Made by a program: the position numbers and the translations under genes. Below the pieces are notes generated by a model. It was not told the DNA's origin, searched no databases, and saw only the letters and a list, made by a program, of their open reading frames with translations. This document shows, piece after piece, positions 26,473 to 37,132 of a stretch of DNA of 64,000 nt. Source of the stretch: Geomonas subterranea (GTDB lineage: Bacteria; Desulfobacterota; Desulfuromonadia; Geobacterales; Geobacteraceae); the NCBI RefSeq assembly GCF_019063845.1, contig NZ_CP077683.1, forward strand, positions 3,464,501-3,528,500, given 5' to 3'. Every line of letters begins with the position of its first letter. Positions within the stretch are counted from its first letter, which is position 1.

Positions 26473-27834
26473 TTAAGAAATCAGCCTCTTGATCCCCTCG
26501 ATCACCCGGGCCTCCTCGGCGTCCTCGTGCATGATGTCCATGCGCAAAAGGTCGGGCTTGTCGCGGAGGAGCCCCGAATTCTCAAGGTAGCGCGCCACTT
26601 CGGTCCACTGCGTCCCCGCGTGTTCCGCGATGGTGACCCCCATGCGGCTCACATAGCTGAGGATCTTGACCAGTTCGGGAATCGACTTGTCGCCGCCGGT
26701 ATCCCAGTCATCGCCGTCAGTGCCGTGGAAGACGTAGATGTTGTAGTCCGCTGCAAGATTCTCCTTCTCGACGATCTCGTTCACCAGCTTGTAGGCGCTG
26801 GCCACCTCGGTCCCGCCGGCCACCCGCGAGTTGTAGTAGGTGTCGAAGTCGGGCACCTCCTTCGCCTCGGTGTCGTGCAGGATGAAGCGTGATTCGACCT
26901 GTCCGGCGTACTGGTACAAAAGCCAGCTGTAGATCATTACATGCTGGGTTGCCACCAGCTCGGTCACCTTGCCCGCCATCGAGCCGGAGTAATCGCGCAG
27001 GAAGAAGACCATGGCCTGCGGCTCGTAATCCTTCTCCTGCGAGAAGATGCGGTACACCTTGTCCCGCGGCGAGATAAGGAACCGGGTCGGGTCCATGTCC
27101 GAAGGATCTGGGAGGTTGCCAAGCGAGATGTTGGTTTCCACGATCCTCCTGAGGGTGGCCTTCTTGTCCAGCACCTGTCCGGAACCGCGGTTCCGGTCGG
27201 TCAGATCGTAGATGTACCGGGTAAAGGAGCGCTTTTTCCCCTTTTCCTTGAGATTGGGGAGCTGGAATTGCTCGGTGAGCACCCGCCCCAGTTCGTAGGC
27301 GGAAGCGCCCATCTCATGGGCTTCTCCCTCGCCCTGTCCCGGCCCCTGCCCCGGCTCCTCGCCGGTCTCGCGCACCTTCTGCTCCCCGATAACCTCGCCT
27401 TCCTCGCCCTTGCCGCTGCCGCCGGTCGAGCCCCCCTTCCCCGGGGGTCGGATGGTTGGGTCGTGCAGGAACTTCTCCTCCTCGGTGGAGGGGACCACTA
27501 CGATCTTCCCCTTGCCCCCTTTGCCCGGCTTGATCAACCGCCCCACCCTGATCTTGCGGGGGAAGCCGTCCTTTTCGCGCTGCCGGTCCCGCTCGAGGAG
27601 TTCGTCCAGCGCCTTCATGTGGAGCTGGTACGGGTTGGGGACCCGCTCCTGGTCCTGCAGCACCGCCAGGTCGTGCCAGGCGTAGAGGCCGCGGGAGAAG
27701 TCCGGGAAAGGTCCGCGCCGGTCGGCAGTCGATATCTGCCGCGTACCCGCCAGTTCCTCGCGAAAGCGCGCCTCGCGCTCGGGATCCAGGCCCTTGGCCT
27801 TTAGTTGTTCGAGGTATTTTTCCGGGTCTTTCAT
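26473..27834 (-). CDS. yeaH: YeaH/YhbH family protein (DUF444, VWA-like)
   Basis: 453 residues. The C-terminal von Willebrand A-like domain has a MIDAS motif DYSGSM (about residue 280) and YIYDLTDRNRGSGQ upstream. The N-terminal part is basic, and a Gly/Glu-rich linker (about 130-175) separates the halves. It belongs to the conserved PrkA(YeaG)-YeaH-SpoVR(YcgB) trio; in E. coli yeaGH is RpoS-dependent and helps survival under nitrogen starvation. AAA+ ATPase plus MIDAS protein pairs often remodel targets together, which suggests YeaH is an adaptor for PrkA (inference). 74 bases upstream of spoVR, with a family D repeat between. Confidence 0.92.
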   Translation of the reverse strand: MKDPEKYLEQLKAKGLDPEREARFREELAGTRQISTADRRGPFPDFSRGLYAWHDLAVLQDQERVPNPYQLHMKALDELLERDRQREKDGFPRKIRVGRLIKPGKGGKGKIVVVPSTEEEKFLHDPTIRPPGKGGSTGGSGKGEEGEVIGEQKVRETGEEPGQGPGQGEGEAHEMGASAYELGRVLTEQFQLPNLKEKGKKRSFTRYIYDLTDRNRGSGQVLDKKATLRRIVETNISLGNLPDPSDMDPTRFLISPRDKVYRIFSQEKDYEPQAMVFFLRDYSGSMAGKVTELVATQHVMIYSWLLYQYAGQVESRFILHDTEAKEVPDFDTYYNSRVAGGTEVASAYKLVNEIVEKENLAADYNIYVFHGTDGDDWDTGGDKSIPELVKILSYVSRMGVTIAEHAGTQWTEVARYLENSGLLRDKPDLLRMDIMHEDAEEARVIEGIKRLIS

Positions 27835-27847
27835 GGCATCGTCGGCC

Positions 27848-27950
27848 TTTAAAGGCGGGCGAATAATTATTCGCCCCTACGGTTGTTTTTTCGCCATGGA
27901 ACATGGTGGTCGGGGCCTCTGTAGGGGCGAATAATTATTCGCCCCCTCAC
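27848..27950. repeat. Pair of family B palindromes between prkA and yeaH
   Basis: GGGCGAATAATTATTCGCCC occurs at 27855-27874, followed by CTACGG. It recurs at about 27925-27945, preceded by TGTAG. The two copies are thus inverted with the CTAC sides facing inward, opposite to the pair near polX. Confidence 0.82.
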
Positions 27951-27968
27951 CGCGAACAGGCGCCCCTG

Positions 27969-30020
27969 CTAGCTCTCATCCTCCTGCGTGCAGAAGTACT
28001 CGATGGTCTTCTGGGCGCAGGTGCGGCAGTAGCCCAGTTTCCCAAGCATGGTCACGATCATCCGGTCGTAGAGCTTCTGGTTTTCCTCGTTGGTGCGGTT
28101 GGCCAGCGCCCCGATCAGGCTCCCGGCGCCCGCTATATCGGATTTCAGCCGCACGTCGGTGACCGCCTTCACCAGCTCAAGGTTGTCCATGAAGTCGTAG
28201 CTCGGGTCGACCGATATCTTCTGGCCGTAGATCTTCCGGATCGAGGTCCTGAAGGATGCACGCTGCTCCTCGGTCTTAAGGCCGATGCGCTCCTCGACGC
28301 TCTTCACGTAACGCTCGTCGATCTTGAGCGCCTTCAGCTCGCCGGTCTGCGGGTCTTTGTACTTCCACATCCGGTCCGGGCCGAGGTTCTCGGCGTCGAT
28401 GCCGATGATCATGTTGACGTAGTTCTGCACGTCCTTCTTGATGGCGAAGGGCTCGTCCATGTAGGCGTTGAACATCTCGGTCATGATCCGCTCACGGTAG
28501 AGCTTCTTGCCGGTCTTCAGGTCTTCGAGGTACTTGGCGCGCTCGTTTGGTTCCACCACGTAGTCGAGCACGACCCGCTCCAGGCTCCTGAAAACGTCAT
28601 AGGCCACCATGCAGCGTCCCTCGTTGGTCTCCGAGCTTTCCTTCAGGATCTGTATGCTGCGGCCGAGGCTCCTGTGCCCCAGGCCGCGCTGCCCGAAGCG
28701 TTTGGTGATGTCCGGCTCCTGCCCCAGGGTGTCGATGACCTCGGCCAGCGCCTTGATGCTCTTCTCGCCGGCCACCTCGCCCGCGGCAAGCTTCATGGTC
28801 TCGATCGGGGTCAGCTTCTCGGACCTCGGGAGCCTGGTGAGCACGACCCCGACGGAGGCGGCGTAGTTCAGGTTCGGATCCTGGTGCAGCACTTCCTTGG
28901 TGAGGGTGGTCTTCGATTCGCCGCCGATGGCATAGGCGGTGAGCCCTTCCTGCATCCGGTAGTTCGTGTTGTGCGAGACGTAGCAGATCCTGCAGCGGTC
29001 CACGATAGGCGCCTCCTCCTTCTCCGCAAGGAAGCGGTTGAACTCGGAGTTGTTACTGGTGGCGATGATCATGGAGTCGATGGGCCACTTGTAGCCGTCG
29101 ATCTCGATGGCGCGGTTCTGGATCACGCCCAGGTAGACCTGCACCAGGTCCTTCTTGTTCTTGAAGATCTCGTCAGAGAAGTGGATACCGCCCCCCGCCA
29201 CGCGGGCCAGGGCGCCGCGGCGCAGGTCGAAACGGTACGGGTTGTTGGTATCGGAGAGGTGCAAAAGGCGCTGGATCGATTCCTCACCGAGGAGGTCCAC
29301 CGCGGACGAGGTGATCTTATCCTTGGCCGGATACTTGCCAGTCAGGGTCCCGAGGCTCTCGCTCATCGGTACCGGGAGGATGGCGATGCTCTCCAGGACC
29401 TTTTCCAGGTCGTTGTCGTGGTACTGCCGGATTTCATTGAGGATATAGCCGGTGCTCGCCCCAAGGGGGCGGTAATTGCGGTACAGGGTCTCGATCTCCG
29501 CGTCGGAGAACCCCTGTTCCCCGATGAAGCGGCGGCTTTCCTCCGGATCTTCGAAGAGGTTCATGGCCAGGATCATCGGGTCCTCGTAGGTCTCCGAGTC
29601 GATCTCGCGGATCCGCCCGTAGTTGCCGAGTTGCTCCATGTTGAGGAACCGGAAGCTGTACTTGCGGTTGCGCCCCTGCAGGAAGTTGCGGTACTTGCCG
29701 CAGAGGAACTCCACGAAGAAGGTCTTGCCGTTGCCGGGCTCGCCGACCAGCACGAACGCCATCTCCTTACTGGAGCCACCCTCGGCGGCGTCCTTCACGA
29801 ACGAGACGAAGCTGTTGATCTCGTCGTACATGCCGATGGTGTGCTTGCGTCCGGTCCGGAAGATATTGAAGTCGTAGGTCGTTTTCCCGTTGACGACGAC
29901 CTTCTCGAACCCCGGCTCCAGGATCATCCGGATGATCCCCTGGAAGGCGTTTTCAAAAACCCTTTCTCCCGCCTTGACGGCGGCCAGGTGCTGACGGAGC
30001 GTTTCGTTCTTGGCAGTCAT
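27969..30020 (-). CDS. prkA: PrkA-type serine protein kinase (YeaG)
   Basis: 683 residues, the usual PrkA length. AAA+ core with P-loop GEPGNGKT at residues 93-100, then KYSFRFLNMEQLGNYGRIREIDSETYEDPM and GGIHFSDEIFKNKKDLV (Walker-B/sensor region). The C-terminal PrkA domain follows, ending in an acidic tail. Family proteins (B. subtilis PrkA, E. coli YeaG) phosphorylate proteins on serine and act in starvation responses. It is the first gene of the cluster, 134 bases before yeaH. The promoter should lie in 30021-30120. Confidence 0.95.
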   Translation of the reverse strand: MTAKNETLRQHLAAVKAGERVFENAFQGIIRMILEPGFEKVVVNGKTTYDFNIFRTGRKHTIGMYDEINSFVSFVKDAAEGGSSKEMAFVLVGEPGNGKTFFVEFLCGKYRNFLQGRNRKYSFRFLNMEQLGNYGRIREIDSETYEDPMILAMNLFEDPEESRRFIGEQGFSDAEIETLYRNYRPLGASTGYILNEIRQYHDNDLEKVLESIAILPVPMSESLGTLTGKYPAKDKITSSAVDLLGEESIQRLLHLSDTNNPYRFDLRRGALARVAGGGIHFSDEIFKNKKDLVQVYLGVIQNRAIEIDGYKWPIDSMIIATSNNSEFNRFLAEKEEAPIVDRCRICYVSHNTNYRMQEGLTAYAIGGESKTTLTKEVLHQDPNLNYAASVGVVLTRLPRSEKLTPIETMKLAAGEVAGEKSIKALAEVIDTLGQEPDITKRFGQRGLGHRSLGRSIQILKESSETNEGRCMVAYDVFRSLERVVLDYVVEPNERAKYLEDLKTGKKLYRERIMTEMFNAYMDEPFAIKKDVQNYVNMIIGIDAENLGPDRMWKYKDPQTGELKALKIDERYVKSVEERIGLKTEEQRASFRTSIRKIYGQKISVDPSYDFMDNLELVKAVTDVRLKSDIAGAGSLIGALANRTNEENQKLYDRMIVTMLGKLGYCRTCAQKTIEYFCTQEDES

Positions 30021-30395
30021 GGTTTCCCTCCGCGTGTTATTAAGCTGCGGTCTCTGTTTTAATTGATTTTGACATCCAAAAAAATTATACCCCCCCTCCC
30101 TTTACTTTTGCAAAGTCTTTACGGGAAAGGGCCCGCAGGCGGTGTCAGCAGGTACAAGCCGTGCCGAGCAGCCGTTAAGCTCGTTACTGCTGCGAATACA
30201 TTAGAAAATTAGCAAATGAATTGTACCCACAGCTTTTATTTCTGCAACCAAGGGAAGAGGTATTATGGCGGGGATTGAAAAAGCGAAGTGGCAGTTTCAA
30301 TGTTGCGCTTGACTTTAAATTTTCCTATCCTCTGTTACCATTTGCTGGTCCTGATCCGGGCGGCTTTTAATTGGGATGGAGAAAAGGAGGCCTAC
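30021..30395. other. Intergenic region between divergent prkA and lipoprotein gene
   Basis: About 375 bases with no open frame I support. It contains AT-rich tracts near 30060-30100 and 30200-30330, which probably hold the two divergent promoters. I see no riboswitch or known RNA. Confidence 0.4.
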
Positions 30396-31007
30396 ATGAA
30401 GAAGAGAATTTTGTGGCTGGTACTGGCGGCGGTGCTTGTGGCTTTGGCAGGATGCGGAGGAGGCAACGAGCGCAGGGTACAAGAGATACTCCGCGATCCC
30501 AATATCGACGGATACATCAGGGAAAACCTCGACGCCCAGACTTTACAAGTGGTCCAACCCGCCACAAGATTATTTGCGGGGCTGGACCCGCTCGTCAATG
30601 ATGAGTACCGGGCGTTCATCGAATTCCCGTTAGCAGGTGAGCTGATACCGGCACCTGCAAGGGTAGTGTCGGCAAGTATTGAGCTTTTTATCAATGACGT
30701 TTCCACCGACGCATCCAGAGTACCGATGCTTATTGAACTTGTTCCGTTTCAGCCGGTACTGGGACCTGCTGATTACGACAGGCCGGCTTTCACTCCAAGG
30801 GTAGTCAGCTTCTATGTATATCCCTCCGACCGTGGTAAATTCATTACAATTCCGGTGACTTCCTTGTTCCTTGAAGCTGCGTTGACGCCCCTGCCGACCT
30901 TCCAGCTCCGCATATCTCAGGACATCGTCCCATCTGCTCCGGGACGGGTCGAAATAGATGATACAACAGTGGACACGGCGCCATTGCTGCGTGTCGTTTA
31001 CGACTAG
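30396..31007 (+). CDS. Lipoprotein of unknown function
   Basis: 203 residues. A lipoprotein signal peptide ends in the lipobox VALAGC-GGG, so the mature cysteine is lipidated in the envelope. The remainder is mostly beta-type sequence with IEFPL and SASIELFINDV segments, like a single jelly-roll/DNRLRE-type extracellular module. AAGGAGG at 30384-30390 fixes ATG 30396 within a longer frame. Its 3' end overlaps that of the opposite-strand HD-GYP gene by 4 bases. Confidence 0.78.
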   Translation: MKKRILWLVLAAVLVALAGCGGGNERRVQEILRDPNIDGYIRENLDAQTLQVVQPATRLFAGLDPLVNDEYRAFIEFPLAGELIPAPARVVSASIELFINDVSTDASRVPMLIELVPFQPVLGPADYDRPAFTPRVVSFYVYPSDRGKFITIPVTSLFLEAALTPLPTFQLRISQDIVPSAPGRVEIDDTTVDTAPLLRVVYD

Positions 31008-32443
31008 AAGTACCTGCTCACGTCGAGGTCGTAGAGGTAGGGATCCAAAATAGCGGTAATGGTCTGAGGGGAGCCGGGTGAGCCGAGGGCAATCACCTCT
31101 CCCCCCTCCGTTTCGCGCCCCTCGCGGTCGGCGATGATGCGTACCAGCGGGTTGTCCCACTGGGCCGGGTCCTCGCTGTTTCCCACCACCACGGCGATGT
31201 CCTTTTCGTCCAGAAGCAGCAGCGACCCCACCGGATGAATCCCCACGCAACTGACGAAGACCTTCAGGAGAGCCTGGTCGTAGGACTTGCCGCTTTGCGA
31301 CAGCATGACCCTGAGCGCCTTGTGCGGAGCGTAGGCGGCCCGGCCGCTGACCCGCGAGGAGGTAAGCCCGTCGTAACTGTCGGCGATGCTGATGATCCGC
31401 CCAAGAAGGCCAAGTTTCCGGTATCCCACGCGCGGGTACCCGGAGAAGTCAGCCATCAGGTGATGCTCAAAGATCCCGGTTATGATGCGGGCGGTCAGGT
31501 CATCGAGCCCCTTCAGCTTCATCACCTTCCTCACCCCGTACAGCGGATGTTTCTCCATCAGCTCCCGCTCCCCTGCCGACAACTCGCCCGGTTTGTCCAG
31601 TATCTCAGCCGGAACGTCACAGTTGCCGATGTCGTGGAAGAGAGCTGCGAGCCCCAGTTCGCAGAGGTGGAACTTGTTCATCCCGATCCGTTTTCCCACC
31701 AAAAGCGAGAGGATGCAGACGTTTGCGGCGTGATGCTGCGAGGAACTGTCATGGGAGCGCATGGTGCTGAGCCCAAGGAGGTCGGTTTCGTGCGTGTAAA
31801 GGAGGTCGATGATCTGCTGCACCACCCGCTTCGATTCCCGCAGGCGCAGTCTGCGCCCGGATGCCACCTCGGCCGCCACCTCGTCCATGGTCGAGAGGAG
31901 CTTGCGGTACAGCGGCCGCACCTTGTCCCCCGGCCCCCTGATCCGCCTGAGCTGCGGCGTCATGGTCAGCACCTCGTCCTCGCGCAGCAGGTCGAGCTCC
32001 AGGTTGCCGATCCCCCTTTGCTGCACCGCCTCCAGTAACCTCTGGAAGGCCTCTGACTCATCCTCTTGCGGCTCCTGCAGCAGGTACACGAAACGCTGCA
32101 GGTCCGCGCTGGTCACGCCCGGACCGAAGGTGATCCTCCCCAGGTGATGGCGCCGCATCAGCTCCATGACGTAGCGGGGCCCCTCGAAGGTGGCGATGTC
32201 GGGTCTGAGCCTGAGCTCTCCCAGGTAGAGATGTCCCCCCTTGAGGATGAGTGATGCATCGTCATCTTTCCCGGCGATGGACCGCACCACCTCGAGGAGG
32301 TTGCCCACGCGCTGCACGATGGCGGCGTGGCCGGCACCGTAATTGACCGAACTCTTGAGCAGGACGAAGAAATGCGACACCAGGGTCTTCCCCAGCCGCG
32401 CCAGCTCGTCTACAGAGTGATCCCGATCCATCTCAAGCGTCAT
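31004..32443 (-). CDS. HD-GYP-like phosphohydrolase domain protein
   Basis: 479 residues. The N-terminal 200 residues are helical and unassigned. The C-terminal HD domain shows HDIGNCDVPAEILDKPGELSAGERELMEKHPLYG and HHLMADFSGYPRVGYRKLG, matching the HD-GYP pattern HHExxDGxGYP with changes (EHHLMADFSGYP). The HD pair is retained, so it may hydrolyse cyclic di-GMP or a related nucleotide, but the altered GYP loop leaves activity uncertain. Its ATG overlaps the stop of the upstream HEAT-repeat gene by four bases (translational coupling). Confidence 0.82.
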   Translation of the reverse strand: MTLEMDRDHSVDELARLGKTLVSHFFVLLKSSVNYGAGHAAIVQRVGNLLEVVRSIAGKDDDASLILKGGHLYLGELRLRPDIATFEGPRYVMELMRRHHLGRITFGPGVTSADLQRFVYLLQEPQEDESEAFQRLLEAVQQRGIGNLELDLLREDEVLTMTPQLRRIRGPGDKVRPLYRKLLSTMDEVAAEVASGRRLRLRESKRVVQQIIDLLYTHETDLLGLSTMRSHDSSSQHHAANVCILSLLVGKRIGMNKFHLCELGLAALFHDIGNCDVPAEILDKPGELSAGERELMEKHPLYGVRKVMKLKGLDDLTARIITGIFEHHLMADFSGYPRVGYRKLGLLGRIISIADSYDGLTSSRVSGRAAYAPHKALRVMLSQSGKSYDQALLKVFVSCVGIHPVGSLLLLDEKDIAVVVGNSEDPAQWDNPLVRIIADREGRETEGGEVIALGSPGSPQTITAILDPYLYDLDVSRYF

Positions 32444-34143
32444 GGCGCTACCTCACCTCGTCCAGCCTGTGCTCCGTGCCGCGCCGGATGGGACGCGATC
32501 GCCTGATCCAGGACGGACCGCACCTCGCCTCCCTTCTTCTGGCTGCGGGCCTCTTCCAGGAGCTGCAGCGCGGACCTGCTCCGGACACGTCCCAGCCCCA
32601 GGACGGCAAGCTGCACGGATTCCTTCTCATTTCCCTTCTGAAACCAATAGCGCTTCATCAGCTGGTCGCGCAACATCGGGAGCACGCTTTCCTGTCCCAG
32701 CTCTCCCATGGCTAGAAAGATCTCCCTCTTTTCCTCGAAGGGTCGATCGTGGAAGTCGTCACCTCCGGCAAGCGCCAGGATGGGCTTCAGCGCGAAGGAA
32801 AGCCTCTCCCGGGTCAGTACCTGCAGGGCTTTGACGCGCAGGGCGCTCGATTCGTCGCGCAGGTACTTTAGGAGATACGTCTTGGCCTTGGCGTCGGCGG
32901 TGCGCTCCAGAAACCCCAGCACCTCGCGCCGGATGCGCGGCTCACGATGCGAGATCAGCCCGAGGATCATCTTGAGCGCTGCCGGCGTGCCAATCAGGGA
33001 AAGGATGAGCACCACGTTGCGCACCAGGTACCAGCGCGGATCGTTGAGGAACGGCTCGAACACAGCCGGATCCTCCCGCCCCAGTTCCACCAGAACCTCG
33101 ACAATCAGCTTGCGCACCTTGAGCTTCTCCACGCGCCCGAGCAGCTCGCAGATCGCCCCGAGCGCGGGGATGCCCAGGATCAGCAGCAGCTCCTTCAGCT
33201 CCCCGTAGTCGAAACCCGCCTCGGAGGTGTCGAGCGCCACCTTGAGCACCTCCACCGTCGAATCCGAGAGTATCCCCGCCAGGGCAGCCGCCAGCTGGTG
33301 CCGCTGCTCCGGCGCGGTGATCGGCAGCTTCTGCAGGCGGTCAAGAAACCGGGCCAGCTTGAGGGCGTGGGGGATGTCTCCGGCTACCACCAGGTTCACC
33401 GTCAAGTTGCCGAGGATGGCGGTGAAGTCGGCGAAAAGCTCCGGCTCCTGAACCTCGCTCACTATTGCTGCGAGGATGCCGATCACGTCATCGAGTCCGT
33501 TGCAGCGCCCTTCCACGTCGAGCGCCTTACGCAGCCACCCCTCCTCTTCAGCGGTGAGCATGAGCAGGTGCTTGGGAATCATGCGTGGCGCGGGAGGCGG
33601 CTGCTCGACCAGCGACTGCCGGATCCGCTCCAGGGCGTCCCGCTGCTGGTGCGCCGTGTCGTCCTCGGTCATGAGGTACGGATCGCTGAAATCATCCTCG
33701 GTGAGGTACCCGATGTGCTGGAGGTTGCGCTCCCAAAGCTGGGTCACCACGTCGTCGTCGCTGCTGGCGCGCTCGAAACCGAGCACCCCGAGAAACGCCA
33801 CGATCTCCGCCGGCTCCACCCCCTGATCGAAGAACAGGATCCTGATGCCGTCGGCATGGAGACGGCTCGCGATGCTCTCTTTGGGATCCCTGTTCTCGTA
33901 GACCTGGCCCCCTTGATAACGCAGCACGAACTGCTCCACGTCGAGGGAGAGCTCGCCGTAACGCGCCAGGTGCACCGTCATCTTGGTACCAAGGTCCGAG
34001 ATGAAGCCGATCAGCACCGGATTGTTGGGCAGATAGATCCGGAGGGCCTTCGACGTCTTGGTCATCCCAAGAACAATCTGGGTCACAGAGGCAAGTTCTT
34101 CCTTGCCCACGCCGTCAAGTTGGTCAACTCCCTGATCGATCAT
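32440..34143 (-). CDS. HEAT-repeat protein coupled to HD-GYP gene
   Basis: 567 residues, cytoplasmic. From about residue 320 on, the sequence forms HEAT/armadillo-type helical repeats (VEVLVELGREDPAVFEPFLNDPRWYLVRNVVLIL, LGLISHREPRIRREVLGFLER, YLRDESSALRVKALQVL), typical protein-interaction scaffolds. The N-terminal 200 residues resemble the N-terminal region of the downstream HD-GYP protein (helical). GAGGAGCGGC lies directly before ATG 34143. The four-base overlap with the HD-GYP gene suggests the two products interact. Confidence 0.8.
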   Translation of the reverse strand: MIDQGVDQLDGVGKEELASVTQIVLGMTKTSKALRIYLPNNPVLIGFISDLGTKMTVHLARYGELSLDVEQFVLRYQGGQVYENRDPKESIASRLHADGIRILFFDQGVEPAEIVAFLGVLGFERASSDDDVVTQLWERNLQHIGYLTEDDFSDPYLMTEDDTAHQQRDALERIRQSLVEQPPPAPRMIPKHLLMLTAEEEGWLRKALDVEGRCNGLDDVIGILAAIVSEVQEPELFADFTAILGNLTVNLVVAGDIPHALKLARFLDRLQKLPITAPEQRHQLAAALAGILSDSTVEVLKVALDTSEAGFDYGELKELLLILGIPALGAICELLGRVEKLKVRKLIVEVLVELGREDPAVFEPFLNDPRWYLVRNVVLILSLIGTPAALKMILGLISHREPRIRREVLGFLERTADAKAKTYLLKYLRDESSALRVKALQVLTRERLSFALKPILALAGGDDFHDRPFEEKREIFLAMGELGQESVLPMLRDQLMKRYWFQKGNEKESVQLAVLGLGRVRSRSALQLLEEARSQKKGGEVRSVLDQAIASHPARHGAQAGRGEVAP

Positions 34144-34320
34144 GCCGCTCCTCGCCAGCCGGTATCCGTCCTCTCATTGGTCCCCACCCTATCGCCGCAA
34201 GCATACGCTTTCGCTTATGTTTTGTAAAGACTGTGCCCTCATGAGCCGGACGCCCTCCCCCTTCGCCGGATGCCGCGTGAAGGCCCCCGCAAGGGACGCC
34301 GACACACCCGATGCCGGTAT

Positions 34321-34357
34321 AAAAAAAGGGAGCCGGCTCGAAGGCCGACTCCCTTTT
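34321..34357 (-). terminator. Terminator of the groESL operon
   Basis: On the minus strand, AAAAGGGAGTCGGC / GCCGGCTCCC with a short loop runs into TTTTTTT, 26 bases past the groEL stop. Confidence 0.9.
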
Positions 34358-34382
34358 GATTGCTGCTTTTGACCTGCAGGGC

Positions 34383-36053
<1,671 letters not shown>

Positions 36054-36090
36054 CTAGATCGCGGAACGTGTGACGGGATCTTTCCCGGAA

Positions 36091-36381
36091 TTACTTCTCG
36101 ATGACGCCGAGGATGTCATCCTCACGCATGATCAGGAAATCCTCACCTTCGAGCTTCACTTCGCTCCCTGCATATTTGCCGAACAGCACCTTGTCGCCCA
36201 CCTTCAGATCGATCGGGTAAACCTTGCCGTCCTCGCCCCTCTTCCCGTTGCCGACTGCCACGACTTCGCCCTGCTGCGGCTTTTCCTTGGCGGTTTCCGG
36301 GATGTACAACCCACCGGCGGTCATGGTAGCTTCCTCAACCCTCTTCACGATGATACGGTCCTGCAGCGGTCTAAGATTCAT
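36091..36381 (-). CDS. groS: Co-chaperonin GroES (10 kDa)
   Basis: Heptameric lid for GroEL; 96 residues. [16 protein letters not shown], the mobile loop near 17-32 ([20 protein letters not shown]), [19 protein letters not shown] and the ILGVIE end are typical. AAAGGAGAGGAAAGC before ATG 36381 fixes the start; the longer frame to 36441 would read through the operator region. Confidence 0.97.
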   Translation of the reverse strand: MNLRPLQDRIIVKRVEEATMTAGGLYIPETAKEKPQQGEVVAVGNGKRGEDGKVYPIDLKVGDKVLFGKYAGSEVKLEGEDFLIMREDDILGVIEK

Positions 36382-36434
36382 GCTTTCCTCTCCTTTCCTT
36401 GAGATGCACCGATCTCTTGATATTGAAAAAAATA

Positions 36435-36461
36435 TTAGCACTCAAAACTGCTGAGTGCTAA
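36435..36461 (-). promoter_or_regulatory. CIRCE operator (HrcA site) of groESL
   Basis: Perfect TTAGCACTC-N9-GAGTGCTAA. The HrcA repressor binds this element and releases it on heat stress. It lies directly downstream of the -10 box. Confidence 0.98.
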
Positions 36462-36471
36462 ACGCCTGCTA

Positions 36472-36500
36472 AATATAAACAGCATGACCCTAAAAATCAA
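36472..36500 (-). promoter_or_regulatory. Sigma-70-type promoter of groESL
   Basis: On the minus strand TTGATT (36495-36500) and TATATT (36472-36477) are separated by exactly 17 bases. The predicted start point near 36465 puts CIRCE at the very start of the transcript. Confidence 0.85.
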
Positions 36501-36540
36501 GGGTGGTCTGCAAAATAATTTTCATGCAGCTATCCCCTTG

Positions 36541-36813
36541 TCACCACTTTCTTTTTGCCAACTCCTCGGCGTAAAACTTCTGGTACAGGATCTCCCATTC
36601 CCGGCTCCCCGGGACCTTCGCCTGGCTGTAGGATGCGAGCTTCGCGCGCACCGCCTGGTCCACCTGTTCCATGATCGAGAAGAACCCGGAGATCGCGTCC
36701 TTGATGGCGTCGAGGGCGCGCCGCTCGTCCGGGAAATCGGCCAGGTCGTCGTTGTAGAGCTTGTCGTAGATCTTGTGGGCTATATGGGAAATGCGGTCTT
36801 CCGAGATATGCAT
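36541..36813 (-). CDS. DUF507 family protein (second copy)
   Basis: 90 residues, small, helical and charged. MHISEDRISHIAHKIYDKLYNDDLADFPDER is the typical DUF507 opening, and it ends KFYAEELAKRKW. Function unknown. GGAGAGATT precedes ATG 36813. It lies 37 bases downstream of a paralogue in the same orientation; the pair is almost certainly one operon and could form a heteromer. Confidence 0.85.
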   Translation of the reverse strand: MHISEDRISHIAHKIYDKLYNDDLADFPDERRALDAIKDAISGFFSIMEQVDQAVRAKLASYSQAKVPGSREWEILYQKFYAEELAKRKW

Positions 36814-36850
36814 AATCTCTCCTTGGATGGCTTGCCGGCGGACCGGTCAA

Positions 36851-37132
36851 TCACAGAACGATCTTCCTCTCCTTGGCCAGCTTGTCCTTGACCATCTTGA
36901 GCATCTTGTGCCGGTCGATCCCCTGGCCTCCCACGGCCTTCAGCGTCTGCTCCAAAAGCGCCTCGGCGTCGCGCTCCAGGTCCTCCTCCTGCTTGATGTC
37001 CTTGGCGATGGCGGCCTTGATCCCCGCAAGTACGGCGCCGCGCCCCTGCTTCTGCTGCACCAGTTGAGCGCGCTCCAGGTCCCCCAGCACCTTCTCCGCC
37101 AGGCGCGCGATCTGTTCATCCTTAAGACGCAT
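36851..37132 (-). CDS. DUF507 family protein (first copy)
   Basis: 93 residues, helical. MRLKDEQIARLAEKVLGDLERAQLV resembles its neighbour's N terminus, and IDRHKMLKMVKDKLAKERKIVL ends it. GGGAGGCAAG precedes ATG 37132. Function unknown. The tandem pair faces the 6S RNA promoter across a short AT-rich gap. Confidence 0.85.
   Translation of the reverse strand: MRLKDEQIARLAEKVLGDLERAQLVQQKQGRGAVLAGIKAAIAKDIKQEEDLERDAEALLEQTLKAVGGQGIDRHKMLKMVKDKLAKERKIVL

Noticed and set aside
27903..30062. A 719-codon plus-strand frame antisense to prkA
   Set aside because: Shadow of a full-length, motif-rich kinase gene.
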